Below are positions 1 to 9,763 of a stretch of 64,000 bases of DNA, in pieces (position 1 is the first letter of the stretch; the number at the start of each line of letters is the position of its first letter). Under the pieces are notes generated by a model, which had not been told where the DNA came from, ran no database searches, and saw only the letters and a program-made list of their open reading frames with translations. The stretch is from Ch67 sp041395845 (GTDB lineage Bacteria > Pseudomonadota > Gammaproteobacteria > Pseudomonadales > Ketobacteraceae), in contig JAWKZS010000003.1 in the NCBI GenBank assembly GCA_041395845.1, positions 1 through 64,000 of the forward strand, given 5' to 3'. The position numbers and the translations under genes were made by a program.

Positions 1-3000
1 CATGACCGCATGGTGGAAGCCGTGTTCACCGATCTGGCCCAGGCTGCCCAACTGTTCCGCACCGACGACCCGGCACCGCTGACAACGGTGGACATCCTCG
101 GCGGTGGCCGCGCTGCTCTGGCGACGGCCAACAGGACCCTGGGTCTGGCCCTTGCGGACGATGAAATCGATTACCTGGTGGCCAGTTTCACCGAGCTGCA
201 GCGCAATCCCACCGATGTGGAACTGATGATGTTTGCCCAGGCCAACTCCGAACATTGCCGCCACAAGATCTTCAACGCGGACTGGGTGATCGATGGTCAG
301 CCACAGTCCCACTCCCTGTTCAAGATGATCAAGAATACCTACGCCCAGGGTGGCGAGGATGTGCTGTCGGCATACAAGGACAACGCGGCGGTCATCAAGG
401 GTTTCACTGCCGGGCGCTTCTTCCCTGATCCGGCGTCCAAAGAATATGCCTTCCATCAGGAGCCGGTGCATATCCTGATGAAGGTGGAAACCCACAACCA
501 TCCTACCGCGATCGCGCCGTTCCCCGGTGCCGCGACCGGTGCCGGTGGCGAAATCCGTGATGAAGGTGCTACGGGGCGTGGCTCCAAGCCCAAGGCGGGT
601 CTGACCGGTTTCACTGTGTCGAACCTGAATATTCCCGGCTACCAGTGTCCCTGGGAGCAGCCTTATGGCAAGCCCGATCGCATCGTGTCGGCGCTGGATA
701 TCATGATCGAAGGGCCGCTGGGTGGCGCAGCGTTCAACAACGAATTCGGCCGCCCGAACCTGAACGGTTATTTCCGTACCTATGAGCAGCAGGTCACCAC
801 GGTGAATGGTGCCGAGGTGCGTGGTTATCACAAGCCCATCATGATCGCCGGCGGTTACGGCAACATTCGCGAGGAGCATGTCGAGAAAGGCGAGATTCCG
901 GTGGGTGCCAAACTGATCGTGCTGGGTGGCCCCGCCATGCAGATTGGTCTGGGCGGCGGTGCAGCGTCGTCGATGGCGACCGGCGCCAGTTCAGCGGATC
1001 TGGATTTTGCATCGGTGCAGCGTGACAACGCCGAAATCGAGCGTCGCTGTCAGGAAGTGATCGACCAGTGCTGGCAGCTGGGCGACGCCAACCCGATTGC
1101 CTTTATTCACGACGTCGGCGCGGGCGGTCTGTCCAATGCGATGCCGGAACTGGTGAAAGACGGTGGTCGCGGCGGCCGGTTTGAACTGCGCGACGTGCCC
1201 AACGATGAACCCGGCATGTCGCCGCTGGCGATCTGGTGTAACGAATCCCAGGAACGTTATGTCATGGCGGTGGCGCCAGCGGATCTGGAAACCTTCGATG
1301 CCATCTGCAAGCGCGAGCGCTGCCCCTATGCGGTAATCGGTGAAGCCACCGAAGCACAGCATCTGACCCTGCACGATGACCATTTCGGCAACAACCCGGT
1401 GGATCTGCCCATGTCGGTGCTGTTCGGCAAGCCGCCGAAAATGACCCGGGAATTCCAGCGCGGAGGTATCGCGCACGCGCCGGTGAATACCGCCGGTATC
1501 GACGTGAAAGACGCCGCGTATCGCGTGCTGAGTCTGCCGACGGTCGCCAGCAAGAAATTCCTGATCACCATCGGCGATCGTACCGTGACCGGTACCGTGA
1601 CCCGCGACCAGATGGTTGGCCCCTGGCAGGTGCCGGTGGCCGATCTGGCGGTGACCACCACCACGCTGGATGTCTTCACCGGCGAAGCCATGGCCATGGG
1701 TGAACGTACCCCGGCTGCGTTGATCGATGCGCCAGCCTCCGGCCGCATGGCGGTTGGTGAGGCCATCACCAATATCGCCTGCGCGCGGATCGAAAAACTG
1801 TCCGACGTGCGCCTGTCCGCCAACTGGATGTGCGCGGCCGGTTATCCCGGTGAAGATCAGGCCCTGTTCGACACGGTGAAAGCGGTAGGCATGGAACTGT
1901 GTCCGGCACTGGGCATTACTATTCCGGTGGGCAAGGATTCCATGTCCATGCGTACCGTGTGGCAGGATGGCGAACAGAAAAAATCCGTCACTGCGCCACT
2001 GTCGCTGATCATTTCTGCCTTCGCACCAGTGCTGGATGTGCGCAAGACCGTTACGCCGCAGCTGCAGACCGGCGAGGGCGACACCCGCCTGCTGCTGATC
2101 GATCTGGGCAACGGCAAGAACCGCCTTGGCGCCACGGCGCTGGCGCAGGTATACAACCAGCTGGGTGATGCTTGTGCCGACGTGGACAGCGCAAGCCAAC
2201 TGAAAGCCTTTTTCGACCAGATCCAGTCACTGCTGCAGGATGGCAAGCTGCTGGCCTATCACGACCGTTCCGACGGTGGTCTGCTGGCGACCCTGAGCGA
2301 GATGGTGTTCGCTGGCCATGTCGGCGTGAGCGTGGACATTGCAGCGCTGGGCGATGTGATTCCCGCCCTGTTCAACGAAGAGCTGGGTGCCGTGATCCAG
2401 GTTCGCACTGCCGATGCCGCAACCATTATGGCCAAGCTGCAGGCCGCCGGTTTGCAGGCGTTTGATATCGGCACGCTGAATGACAGCAATACGCTGGCGA
2501 TCAGCAGCAATGGCAATGCCGTATTGAATGAATCCCGTATCGCGCTGGAACAGTGCTGGGCCGAAGCCAGTTTCCGCATCCAGTCCCTGCGCGACAACAG
2601 CGAGTGTGCGCAGCAGGAATTCGACCAGATTGCCCGGGCCGATGATCCCGGCATCAGCCCGATCCTGACGTTTGATCCGCAGCATAATATTGCCGCACCG
2701 ATGATCAACACCGGCGTGCGTCCGCGGGTAGCGATTCTGCGTGAGCAGGGCGTAAACGGCCACGTGGAAATGGCCGCGGCTTTCCATGCCGCTGGTTTCA
2801 CTCCGGTGGATGTGCACATGAGCGATATCCTGTCAGGCCGCGTGACGCTGGAAGGATTCAAAGGACTGGTGGCCTGCGGTGGTTTCTCGTACGGTGACGT
2901 GCTGGGTGCCGGTGAAGGCTGGGCCAAGTCGATTCTGTTCAACGCTGGCGCCCGTGAGCAGTTCAGCCGGTTCTTTGCCCGTGATGATGCGTTCGCCCTG

Positions 3001-3492
3001 GGCGTGTGTAACGGCTGCCAGATGATGTCCAACCTGCACGAACTGGTGCCGGGTGCCGATTACTGGCCGCACTTTGTGCGTAACCAGTCAGAGCGTTTTG
3101 AAGCCCGCGTCTGTACGGTAGAAGTGCAGCAGTCCAATTCCATTCTGCTGCAGGGCATGGAAGGTTCCCGTCTGCCGATTGCAGTTGCGCACGGTGAAGG
3201 CCGCGCGGAGTTTGCGTCGTCTGCACAGATCAATGCGGCGGCAAGCGCCAGCGGCATCGCCCTGCGTTATGTTGACAACTGGGGCAACGTCACCGAAACC
3301 TATCCGGCCAACCCCAACGGTGCGCCGCAGGGCATCACCGGCCTGTGCAACGCCGACGGTCGCGTCACCATCATGATGCCGCACCCGGAGCGGGTGTATC
3401 GCACGGTGCAGAATTCCTGGTATCCCAAAACCTGGGGCGAGGACGGCCCGTGGTTGCGGATGTTCCGCAATGCGCGCAAGTGGGTGGGGTGA
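1..3492 (+). CDS. purL: Phosphoribosylformylglycinamidine synthase, 3' part
   Basis: Large single-chain FGAM synthase, which converts FGAR, glutamine and ATP to FGAM in step 4 of purine synthesis in the cytoplasm. The reading frame is open from base 1 (first codons H-D-R-M), so the gene starts before the window; about 130 of the usual ~1290 residues are missing. Visible are the synthetase signature METHNHPTAI near residue 155, two AIRS-like halves, and a C-terminal class I glutaminase domain with the nucleophile in GVCNGCQMM (about residue 1000 of the visible part) and the His-Glu pair in PHPERVYR. Residue-level similarity to E. coli PurL is very high throughout. It is followed by an intergenic structured element rather than by another purine gene. 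Confidence 0.98.
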   Translation, partial: HDRMVEAVFTDLAQAAQLFRTDDPAPLTTVDILGGGRAALATANRTLGLALADDEIDYLVASFTELQRNPTDVELMMFAQANSEHCRHKIFNADWVIDGQPQSHSLFKMIKNTYAQGGEDVLSAYKDNAAVIKGFTAGRFFPDPASKEYAFHQEPVHILMKVETHNHPTAIAPFPGAATGAGGEIRDEGATGRGSKPKAGLTGFTVSNLNIPGYQCPWEQPYGKPDRIVSALDIMIEGPLGGAAFNNEFGRPNLNGYFRTYEQQVTTVNGAEVRGYHKPIMIAGGYGNIREEHVEKGEIPVGAKLIVLGGPAMQIGLGGGAASSMATGASSADLDFASVQRDNAEIERRCQEVIDQCWQLGDANPIAFIHDVGAGGLSNAMPELVKDGGRGGRFELRDVPNDEPGMSPLAIWCNESQERYVMAVAPADLETFDAICKRERCPYAVIGEATEAQHLTLHDDHFGNNPVDLPMSVLFGKPPKMTREFQRGGIAHAPVNTAGIDVKDAAYRVLSLPTVASKKFLITIGDRTVTGTVTRDQMVGPWQVPVADLAVTTTTLDVFTGEAMAMGERTPAALIDAPASGRMAVGEAITNIACARIEKLSDVRLSANWMCAAGYPGEDQALFDTVKAVGMELCPALGITIPVGKDSMSMRTVWQDGEQKKSVTAPLSLIISAFAPVLDVRKTVTPQLQTGEGDTRLLLIDLGNGKNRLGATALAQVYNQLGDACADVDSASQLKAFFDQIQSLLQDGKLLAYHDRSDGGLLATLSEMVFAGHVGVSVDIAALGDVIPALFNEELGAVIQVRTADAATIMAKLQAAGLQAFDIGTLNDSNTLAISSNGNAVLNESRIALEQCWAEASFRIQSLRDNSECAQQEFDQIARADDPGISPILTFDPQHNIAAPMINTGVRPRVAILREQGVNGHVEMAAAFHAAGFTPVDVHMSDILSGRVTLEGFKGLVACGGFSYGDVLGAGEGWAKSILFNAGAREQFSRFFARDDAFALGVCNGCQMMSNLHELVPGADYWPHFVRNQSERFEARVCTVEVQQSNSILLQGMEGSRLPIAVAHGEGRAEFASSAQINAAASASGIALRYVDNWGNVTETYPANPNGAPQGITGLCNADGRVTIMMPHPERVYRTVQNSWYPKTWGEDGPWLRMFRNARKWVG

Positions 3493-3517
3493 AAAGAGGC
3501 GCACTGCGAAATCAGCA

Positions 3518-3700
3518 AAGGCGGTGGGGCCGGCATGTACGGGACATTCTCACGCCGCCGAGCATCGCAGGATCGACCGGAAACAAGGTGGCGAGTGTCT
3601 GAGCGCGTAGCGCGAGTTGCGCCACCGCCGGTCGATTCGAGAAGCGCAGGGTAGCCGAAGGCCAAGTGTCATGGCCTGTACATGTCGGCCCCACCGTCTT
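3518..3700. repeat. Long hairpin element with cloverleaf-like interior (type 2)
   Basis: Left arm 3518-3547 pairs with right arm 3671-3700 at 26 of 30 positions, and three of the four mismatches are G.T, so an RNA copy could pair at 29. Inside are nested stems: 3571-3580 with 3628-3638 (GATCGACCGG-type), GGTGGCG 3587-3593 with CGCCACC 3620-3626, and CGCG 3604-3607 with CGCG 3611-3614. It fills the gap between purL and the YqfO-like gene and has no credible reading frame. It could be a structured RNA, a non-autonomous mobile element or a processing/termination signal. I saw no second copy in the window. Confidence 0.6.
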
Positions 3701-3729
3701 CACACGGATAACGATAGGAATCTGAATCC

Positions 3730-4041
3730 ATGTACAAGCTCGCCTTCTTCGTCCCTGCCGATCACAAAGAAGCGGTAAAGCAAGCCATCTTCGCCACCGG
3801 TGCCGGTCGCATCGGCAACTACGACTGCTGCAGCTGGGAAGTCCAGGGCACCGGCCAGTTCCGTGCCCTGCAAGGCTCCAATCCTTTTATCGGCCAGCAG
3901 GGCATTCTCGAAACCGTGCAGGAATTTCGGGTAGAGCTGGTATGTGAAGATCATCTGATCGCGGCTGCGGTGGCTGCGCTGCGTGCCGCACACCCCTACG
4001 AAGAACCGGCGTTCGATGTCTGGAGGCTGGAAACGTTCTGA
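3730..4041 (+). CDS. YqfO/NIF3-like small protein
   Basis: 103-residue protein matching the stand-alone YqfO module found inside NIF3/GTP cyclohydrolase I type 2 proteins, a CutA-like fold. It begins MYKLAFFVPADHKEAVKQAI and ends in the family pattern AAHPYEEPAFDVW, which is normally part of the metal-contacting region in NIF3 proteins. A glycine-rich stretch (GAGRIGNYDCCSW, residues ~25-37) is also typical. The biochemical role of these short versions is unknown. Its stop lies 10 bases from the stop of the convergent kinase gene, and no terminator separates them. Confidence 0.85.
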   Translation: MYKLAFFVPADHKEAVKQAIFATGAGRIGNYDCCSWEVQGTGQFRALQGSNPFIGQQGILETVQEFRVELVCEDHLIAAAVAALRAAHPYEEPAFDVWRLETF

Positions 4042-4051
4042 TGCGTCAGGA

Positions 4052-6562
4052 CTAGCGGTTGCGCTTGTCGGAAAAGTCCACCACGTTCTGCGGGGGCTTG
4101 CCACCGTTGTGATTGGCAGACGCCGGTGCGCGCCGCACCATGGGCAACCATTTCAACAGCTTTTCCTTCAGTTCGTGCAGATCCACGGGTTTGCTCATGT
4201 AATCGTTCATGCCGGCTTCCACGCAGCGATCGCGATCTTTCGACATCGCATTGGCTGTTATGGCGATGATCGGAATCAGCGCCTTGTCACCCTCCAGCGC
4301 ACGAATAGCCCGGGTCGCGGCAAAGCCATCCATCACCGGCATCTGGCAGTCCATCAGAATGATTTCCACCGGATGCTCTTGCAGCAGGTCCAGGGCCTCT
4401 TCGCCATTGCTGGCCAGCAATGTTTTCAACCCCAGCCGATTCAGGCTGGCTTTCAGCACCATCTGATTGACGGGGTTGTCCTCGACGATCAGGCACAGGC
4501 GATTGGCCGCAATCTGTTGCCAGTCATAGTGTACCGAATCGTCCTTGCCACTTTGCTGCGCCCTGGGGGAATAGGGAAATTCCGCAACAAGGTTGAAGGT
4601 GGTGCCTTGGCCGGGCGTCGATGTGTAAGTCAGTTCTGCTTCCATGCGGCGGCAGATTTCCCGGCTGGTCGCCAGCCCGATGCCCAGCCCACCAAAGCCG
4701 CGATTGAATCCGCCCTGCACCTGACGGAAGCGGTCAAATACCTTGGTTTCCATTTCTGCCGGAATACCGATGCCGGAATCGCTCACCTGGAACAGCAGGC
4801 GCGTGCGTTGCTGCTGTTTGTCGAGCGTGACAACCTTGACCGTCAGACACACATATCCGGCTTGCGTAAACTTGATGCCGTTGCCCAGCAGATTGATCAG
4901 AATCTGCTGTATCCGGCGAAAATCGCCAATCACCAGCTCCGGCACATCGGCGTCAATACTGATTGAAAAATCCAGTCCGGCGGATTGCGCTTGGTGACGA
5001 AACAGGTGGTCCAGGGATTCGGCCAGCCGGGAAATGCGAAACGGTTCTTTCAGCAGAACAAAGTCCGGCGACTGCAGCTCGGTATAATTCAGTACGCAGT
5101 CAATCTGCATCATCATTTGCTGGGCTGCACGTTCGGCATATTCAACGAACTGTGCACGTCTTGCCTGGTCGGTTTCACTGCGCAAGTGCTGGATGCTGTT
5201 GAGGACCCCGTGCATGGGGGTGCGCATCTCATGGCTGATCGTATTGAGAAATTCATCCTTGATGCGGTTGCTTTCCTGCAGTGTGCGGTTGATGTCCTGC
5301 AGTGCCTGTTTGGCCAGCTGCTCGGCTTTCGTGCGCTCACGTTCGATGCGGTTCATTCGGTCGGCCAGCGACAGGGACAGGAAGGTGATTTCGATGGCAG
5401 TGCCGAGTATGAATGCGTTGGCGGTGAAGGCATTGACCGGTAACAGGCCCGCTGCGGTGCAGCCCAGAATGATGCCGCCCATCAGCGCACAGGTCCATGC
5501 CGCCAGGAAAAAACGTGCCGTGCGAATGCCGCGCACGGCATTGGTGATCCCGGCGCTGATGATTATCAGAATGCTGAAGATGCCCACCGAAATCGCCGTG
5601 TTGAGTGCGCGCTCGTAAGGAATGACCGGCAGCAGCAAGATCACGCCGAAAAAGAACAGCATCAGCAATCCCAGTGCGCGATGCAGGCGCGGCAGCGTGG
5701 TCGCTGTATCCAGGATGGTACGTGTGAACAGGCAGCCGCCAAACAGCATTAACAGCAGGGATGCACTGGTCAGAGGATTGTTGAGTGCGGGAACATCCGG
5801 CCACAGATATTGAAAGGCAAAGCCGTTGTAGCTGGCCTGAAACAGGGCCAGTGAACCGATATAGAAAATGTAGTGCAGATAGGAACGGTCACGGCTGAAC
5901 AGAAACAGGATGAGATTGTACAGCAGCATCAGCAGAATGATGCCAAAGTAAATGCCGTACAGCAGCAGGGAATGGTCATTGTATCGATTGAAGGCATCCG
6001 GATGCCAAAGTGTCATTGGCACACGGATGGAGCCCGCCGATTGCACTTCGAGAACGAAGCGCTTCGCTTCACCTGGTTTTACGGTTAATGGAAAAAGATA
6101 GGTGTTATGGGGTAGCGGTCGCTGGCTGAAGGGCAGATTATCACCGCTGGCGATACTGATCAGTTGGCCTGTTTCGTCCAGATAATGCAGAGTGATATGG
6201 TCAAGGGGTGGGTAGTTGATATTCAGCAGCAGGTCTTGCTGCTCCGGCGCCGATCCGGTTTGGGTGTTCTGTAATTGGAACAACAGCCAGTAGGTGGCAG
6301 TCGATATGCCGAAATTGAACGGCTGGTCGTCGTGATGAAGCAAGCTTCGATCGACATCGCCGCGCAGGATTTCAGCGGCTGTGTAGTGTTGCGAGTCATC
6401 CTTGGTGTAAACCGTGAAGTTTTCGATCGATTCGCGGTCGTGAATTCTGGCAACATCAAGGGTGGGAATATCGCTGGCGAAGGCGGAGGGCAACCAAAGC
6501 ACGGCGATCCAGTACACTGCCAGCGACCACAAGACTTTTGCTGTGAGCACGCGGGTATTCAC
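4052..6562 (-). CDS. Hybrid sensor histidine kinase with 7TMR-DISM sensor
   Basis: 836-residue membrane hybrid kinase. In order: signal/anchor segment (1-30), periplasmic 7TMR-DISMED2 carbohydrate-binding-like domain (about 45-180), seven-helix 7TMR-DISM region (about 190-400), a short coiled linker, HisKA with the phospho-accepting His in NTISHEMRTPMHG (~449), HATPase_c with N box (LLGNGIKFT) and G boxes (GGLGIGLATS), and a C-terminal receiver with Asp in LMDCQMPVMDG and Lys in YMSKPVD. There is no Hpt or DNA-binding output, so the receiver must pass its signal to a protein outside the window. The start is GTG at 6562, overlapping the TGA of the upstream kinase by four bases (GTGA), so the two are translationally coupled. 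Ligand unknown. Confidence 0.93.
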   Translation of the reverse strand: MNTRVLTAKVLWSLAVYWIAVLWLPSAFASDIPTLDVARIHDRESIENFTVYTKDDSQHYTAAEILRGDVDRSLLHHDDQPFNFGISTATYWLLFQLQNTQTGSAPEQQDLLLNINYPPLDHITLHYLDETGQLISIASGDNLPFSQRPLPHNTYLFPLTVKPGEAKRFVLEVQSAGSIRVPMTLWHPDAFNRYNDHSLLLYGIYFGIILLMLLYNLILFLFSRDRSYLHYIFYIGSLALFQASYNGFAFQYLWPDVPALNNPLTSASLLLMLFGGCLFTRTILDTATTLPRLHRALGLLMLFFFGVILLLPVIPYERALNTAISVGIFSILIIISAGITNAVRGIRTARFFLAAWTCALMGGIILGCTAAGLLPVNAFTANAFILGTAIEITFLSLSLADRMNRIERERTKAEQLAKQALQDINRTLQESNRIKDEFLNTISHEMRTPMHGVLNSIQHLRSETDQARRAQFVEYAERAAQQMMMQIDCVLNYTELQSPDFVLLKEPFRISRLAESLDHLFRHQAQSAGLDFSISIDADVPELVIGDFRRIQQILINLLGNGIKFTQAGYVCLTVKVVTLDKQQQRTRLLFQVSDSGIGIPAEMETKVFDRFRQVQGGFNRGFGGLGIGLATSREICRRMEAELTYTSTPGQGTTFNLVAEFPYSPRAQQSGKDDSVHYDWQQIAANRLCLIVEDNPVNQMVLKASLNRLGLKTLLASNGEEALDLLQEHPVEIILMDCQMPVMDGFAATRAIRALEGDKALIPIIAITANAMSKDRDRCVEAGMNDYMSKPVDLHELKEKLLKWLPMVRRAPASANHNGGKPPQNVVDFSDKRNR

Positions 6563-9006
6563 CCTTGTCCTGCCCTGGTGTTGCGGTGCCCGGTATTGAC
6601 CCAGTAGATGATCTTCTTGTTCAGGCTTTTGGCATCGATCGGTTTGACGGTGTAATCATCCATGCCGGCGTTCAGGCAGCGCTCCTTGTCCTGTGACATG
6701 GCGTTGGCGGTCACGGCAATGATGGGGACGTTGGCAATGGGTTCCGGCAGCTGGCGGATCATGCGGGTCGCCGTAAAGCCATCCATGACCGGCATCTGAC
6801 AGTCCATCAGCACGGCATCCGCCGCATTGTGTCGCAACCATTCTACGGCCTGCGCGCCGTTATCTGCCGTGCTCACCTCGTACCCCTGCTTTCTGAGTAA
6901 CCCCTTCAGAACCATCTGGTTGACCGGATTGTCTTCCACCACCAGCACATGCAGCGAATGGGAGCGTGGCAGCGTGGCAACGTCCGCAGTTTCCTGCGCA
7001 GGCTCAGGCGTTTGCGCAGCAGTCTGGTAACGGCATGGAATATGAATCGTGAAGGTGCAACCCAGGTGTTCCCGCGAGTCGACGTCAATGCTGCCGTGCA
7101 TCTGGTCCAGCAGCGCCTTGATCACTGCCAGTCCGATACCCAGGCCGCCATAGCCGCGATTGAAGGCGCCGTCGACCTGGCGGAAGCGCTCAAAAATCAG
7201 ATCCAGTTTTTCCGGTGCGATGCCGATCCCCGTGTCGCTCACCTGCATCAGTAGCTGGAAATCATTGTTGTTGCCCGACGATGCTTCGCCGTAAATGCGC
7301 ACCTCCACCCGGCCGTGGTGCGTGAATTTAATCGCGTTATCCAGCAGATTGTTGAGCATCTGGCTGACACGGGTTGCGTCGCCGATGATGATGTCGGGCG
7401 TTGAGGCTTCGATAAAGAAATTGAGGGAAATGCCCTTGCGGTTGCTCAGTTCCGTGAACAGTGTACGGGCACTGTTGACCAGGTCGCGCACGGCAAAGGG
7501 CTTATCTTCCAGATGCAGTTTGCCGGATTGCAGTTCGGTATAGGTGAGCAGGCTGTCCACCAGCAGCATCATGTGGCGTGCGGAGCGATCCGCATAGTTC
7601 ACGTAGGCTTCCACCTTCTGCGAAATGGGCTCGTCGTGAATATGTTCCAGACAGCCCAGCACACCGTTCATGGGGGTGCGCAATTCATGGCTGATCGTGG
7701 CGAGGAACTCATCCTTGATGCGATTGTTTTCCTGCAGTGTCTGGTTGGCAATCTGCAGTGCCCGCTTGGCTTCCAGTTCCATGGCCGCCTTTTCGCGGTT
7801 GATCTGGTTAAGCCGTTCCGCCAGCGTAATCGAAAGCAGGGTGACCTGTAAGGCGGAGCCAAAAATGAAACCGTTGGTGGTCACGATGTTGGCCGGCGCC
7901 AGGCCCATCGAAGCCAGCGCCAGCCACACCGCGCCGAGTAACATCGAAGACCAGCCGAGGATATACCACCGGGCCGGTTTCGATCCCTTGATGGATTCCA
8001 CCACGCCGGCATACAGCATCACCATCGCCGTAACGATGGCATCGATGACCACGGGTTTGATGACGGCGTGGTAAGGCAGCAGTACGGCGGCAACGACACC
8101 CAGGACATTCACGAGCAGGAGGCCGGTGAAGATGTTGTGCATGAGCGGCCACTGTTTTGCCAGGCTCAACACGTGCTGGGAAAAGCGCAGCACAAACACG
8201 GCGATCAGACAGATCGATAGCGGAATCAGATGATTGTTGAGCGCCGGCCAGCCGCTCCAGAGATACTCGAAGCCATAACCGCTCATGCTGAGCTGGAACA
8301 GGCACAGACCAAAGGTGTAGGCAATGTAGTAAAAATAGCTGATGTCCCGCACCGAAATGAGCAGACACAGGTTGTAGAACATCATCAGCAACAGAATGCC
8401 GAAATAAAGTCCATCCACCAGCAGGTCGATGCGCTGTTCCTGATAGAAAGTGAAAGGATCCCACAGGGTCAGTGGAATGCGGAGTGAACTGGTGCTGGCG
8501 ACCCGCAGGAAAACGTCACGGGTTTCACCCGGCTGCAATTCCAGCGGGAACAGAAACCGCGCATGATCAATGGGGCGGGAGTGAAAGGGTCTGGTGTCGC
8601 CGGTATGCCAGCTTTGCACTGGCTTGCCATCCGCAACAACGTACAGCACCACGTCATCCAGCAGCGAGTAATCGACTTCCAGATAACGGGTAACGCCGGT
8701 GGCGGCATCGGTCTGTACTCCCATGCGGGCATGCAACCAGATCGCAGCATGGCTATAGCCGTGGTTGAAAACAGCATCGGTAGTCGGCGCGAACGCCGGG
8801 GCTGCGTCGCGCGCCAGCAAATGGTCAAGGGTTATCTGGCGGGAGGGATCTTCGAGATGCTCAAAAAAGCCGTTCGCTGCCTGTTTGCCCGGCAGCAAAT
8901 CCAGATGCACAACTGATTGCGCTGCCAGCGCGCCGTTCATGCAACAGGCAAGCGTCAGCAGCAGTTTTACCAACAGACGTGATAGCAAGTCCGTACCCCA
9001 CAGCAA
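6559..9006 (-). CDS. Hybrid sensor histidine kinase with 7TMR-DISM sensor (upstream paralogue)
   Basis: 815-residue paralogue of the downstream kinase with the same architecture: signal peptide (ending near AALAAQS), DISMED2 domain, seven membrane helices, HisKA (ATISHELRTPMNG), HATPase_c (LLDNAIKFT; GGLGIGLAVI) and a C-terminal receiver (VVEDNPVNQMVLKG, LMDCQMPVMDG, YTVKPID). First gene of a two-gene operon on the minus strand; its TGA overlaps the next gene's GTG. Two complete hybrid kinases in one transcript suggest cooperating or hetero-dimerising sensors, but that is inference. The nearest gene on its 5' side is an 80-base-distant Nudix gene that reads in the same direction. Confidence 0.93.
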   Translation of the reverse strand: MLWGTDLLSRLLVKLLLTLACCMNGALAAQSVVHLDLLPGKQAANGFFEHLEDPSRQITLDHLLARDAAPAFAPTTDAVFNHGYSHAAIWLHARMGVQTDAATGVTRYLEVDYSLLDDVVLYVVADGKPVQSWHTGDTRPFHSRPIDHARFLFPLELQPGETRDVFLRVASTSSLRIPLTLWDPFTFYQEQRIDLLVDGLYFGILLLMMFYNLCLLISVRDISYFYYIAYTFGLCLFQLSMSGYGFEYLWSGWPALNNHLIPLSICLIAVFVLRFSQHVLSLAKQWPLMHNIFTGLLLVNVLGVVAAVLLPYHAVIKPVVIDAIVTAMVMLYAGVVESIKGSKPARWYILGWSSMLLGAVWLALASMGLAPANIVTTNGFIFGSALQVTLLSITLAERLNQINREKAAMELEAKRALQIANQTLQENNRIKDEFLATISHELRTPMNGVLGCLEHIHDEPISQKVEAYVNYADRSARHMMLLVDSLLTYTELQSGKLHLEDKPFAVRDLVNSARTLFTELSNRKGISLNFFIEASTPDIIIGDATRVSQMLNNLLDNAIKFTHHGRVEVRIYGEASSGNNNDFQLLMQVSDTGIGIAPEKLDLIFERFRQVDGAFNRGYGGLGIGLAVIKALLDQMHGSIDVDSREHLGCTFTIHIPCRYQTAAQTPEPAQETADVATLPRSHSLHVLVVEDNPVNQMVLKGLLRKQGYEVSTADNGAQAVEWLRHNAADAVLMDCQMPVMDGFTATRMIRQLPEPIANVPIIAVTANAMSQDKERCLNAGMDDYTVKPIDAKSLNKKIIYWVNTGHRNTRAGQG

Positions 9007-9085
9007 ACAGGTCAGGCGGCCTATTTTTCAGTCTAGCAGCGGCTGCGCTGTACGCCGGACGTTTGAAATCTAAGGGCGCAGGTTT

Positions 9086-9628
9086 TTATCGCTTGCGGGG
9101 ATAAGTGATGTCTTCTACGCGGACCGGGAACAAGCCATCCCGCCGGTCGGCAAAATAGTACTTGAGGGCGCGGCTGACGGTAGGGAAGGCCAGATCACTC
9201 CAGGGGATCTCATCCTCCGCAAACAGCTGGCTTTCCAGGCTTTCGACGCCAACGCCGAAACGGCCATCCACCACTTCGGCGCGGTAAAAAATGTAGACCT
9301 GATTGATCTGGGGCAGGTTGAATACCATGTACAGTTCCTGCCCGGCGACGTCAGCAGCGGCCTCTTCAATGGTTTCGCGGGCAGCGGCTTCCTGGGTGGT
9401 TTCACCGTTCTCCATGAAGCCGGCAGGCAGGGTCCAGAAGCCAAGTCGTGGCTCGATGGCACGACGGCACAGCAGCACCTTGTCACCGAACACGGGCAGC
9501 GTGCCGGCAATGATGCGGGGATTCTGGTAGTGGATGGTGCCACAGTGATCGCACACATGACGTTCGCGGTTGTCGCCGCTGGGAATCTTCAGGCTGACCG
9601 GATTGCCACAGTCACTGCAATATTTCAT
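9086..9628 (-). CDS. Zinc-ribbon Nudix hydrolase
   Basis: 180-residue Nudix hydrolase with an N-terminal zinc ribbon (CSDCGNP at residues 4-10 and CDHCG at ~26-30) like the NudC/YjaD-type small Nudix proteins. The Nudix box GFMENGETTQEAAARETIEE (residues ~70-90) has G-x5-E-x7-R-E-x2-E-E intact, while the glycine usually following EE is Ala. The substrate is likely a nucleoside diphosphate derivative (NADH, ADP-ribose or FAD class); it cannot be fixed from sequence. The downstream kinase operon starts 80 bases after its stop, in the same direction, and could be co-transcribed. Confidence 0.9.
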   Translation of the reverse strand: MKYCSDCGNPVSLKIPSGDNRERHVCDHCGTIHYQNPRIIAGTLPVFGDKVLLCRRAIEPRLGFWTLPAGFMENGETTQEAAARETIEEAAADVAGQELYMVFNLPQINQVYIFYRAEVVDGRFGVGVESLESQLFAEDEIPWSDLAFPTVSRALKYYFADRRDGLFPVRVEDITYPRKR

Positions 9629-9733
9629 GGTTTTGCCAACTGCCGATATTCAGGAAAGGGCAGTATAAACGCTGAGGGGCGGCTTTGTCGTGGCGCTGGC
9701 AGGATTGTCGAGGCCGGTGATGAAAGCGAGGCA

Positions 9734-9760
9734 ACAAAAAAAGGGGCCTTGCGGCCCCGG
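9734..9760 (-). terminator. Rho-independent terminator of the DUF3135 gene
   Basis: On the minus strand GGGGCC-GCAA-GGCCCC is followed by seven T. It lies just after the stop of the DUF3135 gene and before the Nudix gene, so the two are probably separate transcripts. Confidence 0.85.
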
Positions 9761-9763
9761 CGA

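Noticed and set aside
991..2199. 402-residue minus-strand frame within purL
   Set aside because: Shadow of purL, with His/Gln/Arg-rich low-information sequence.
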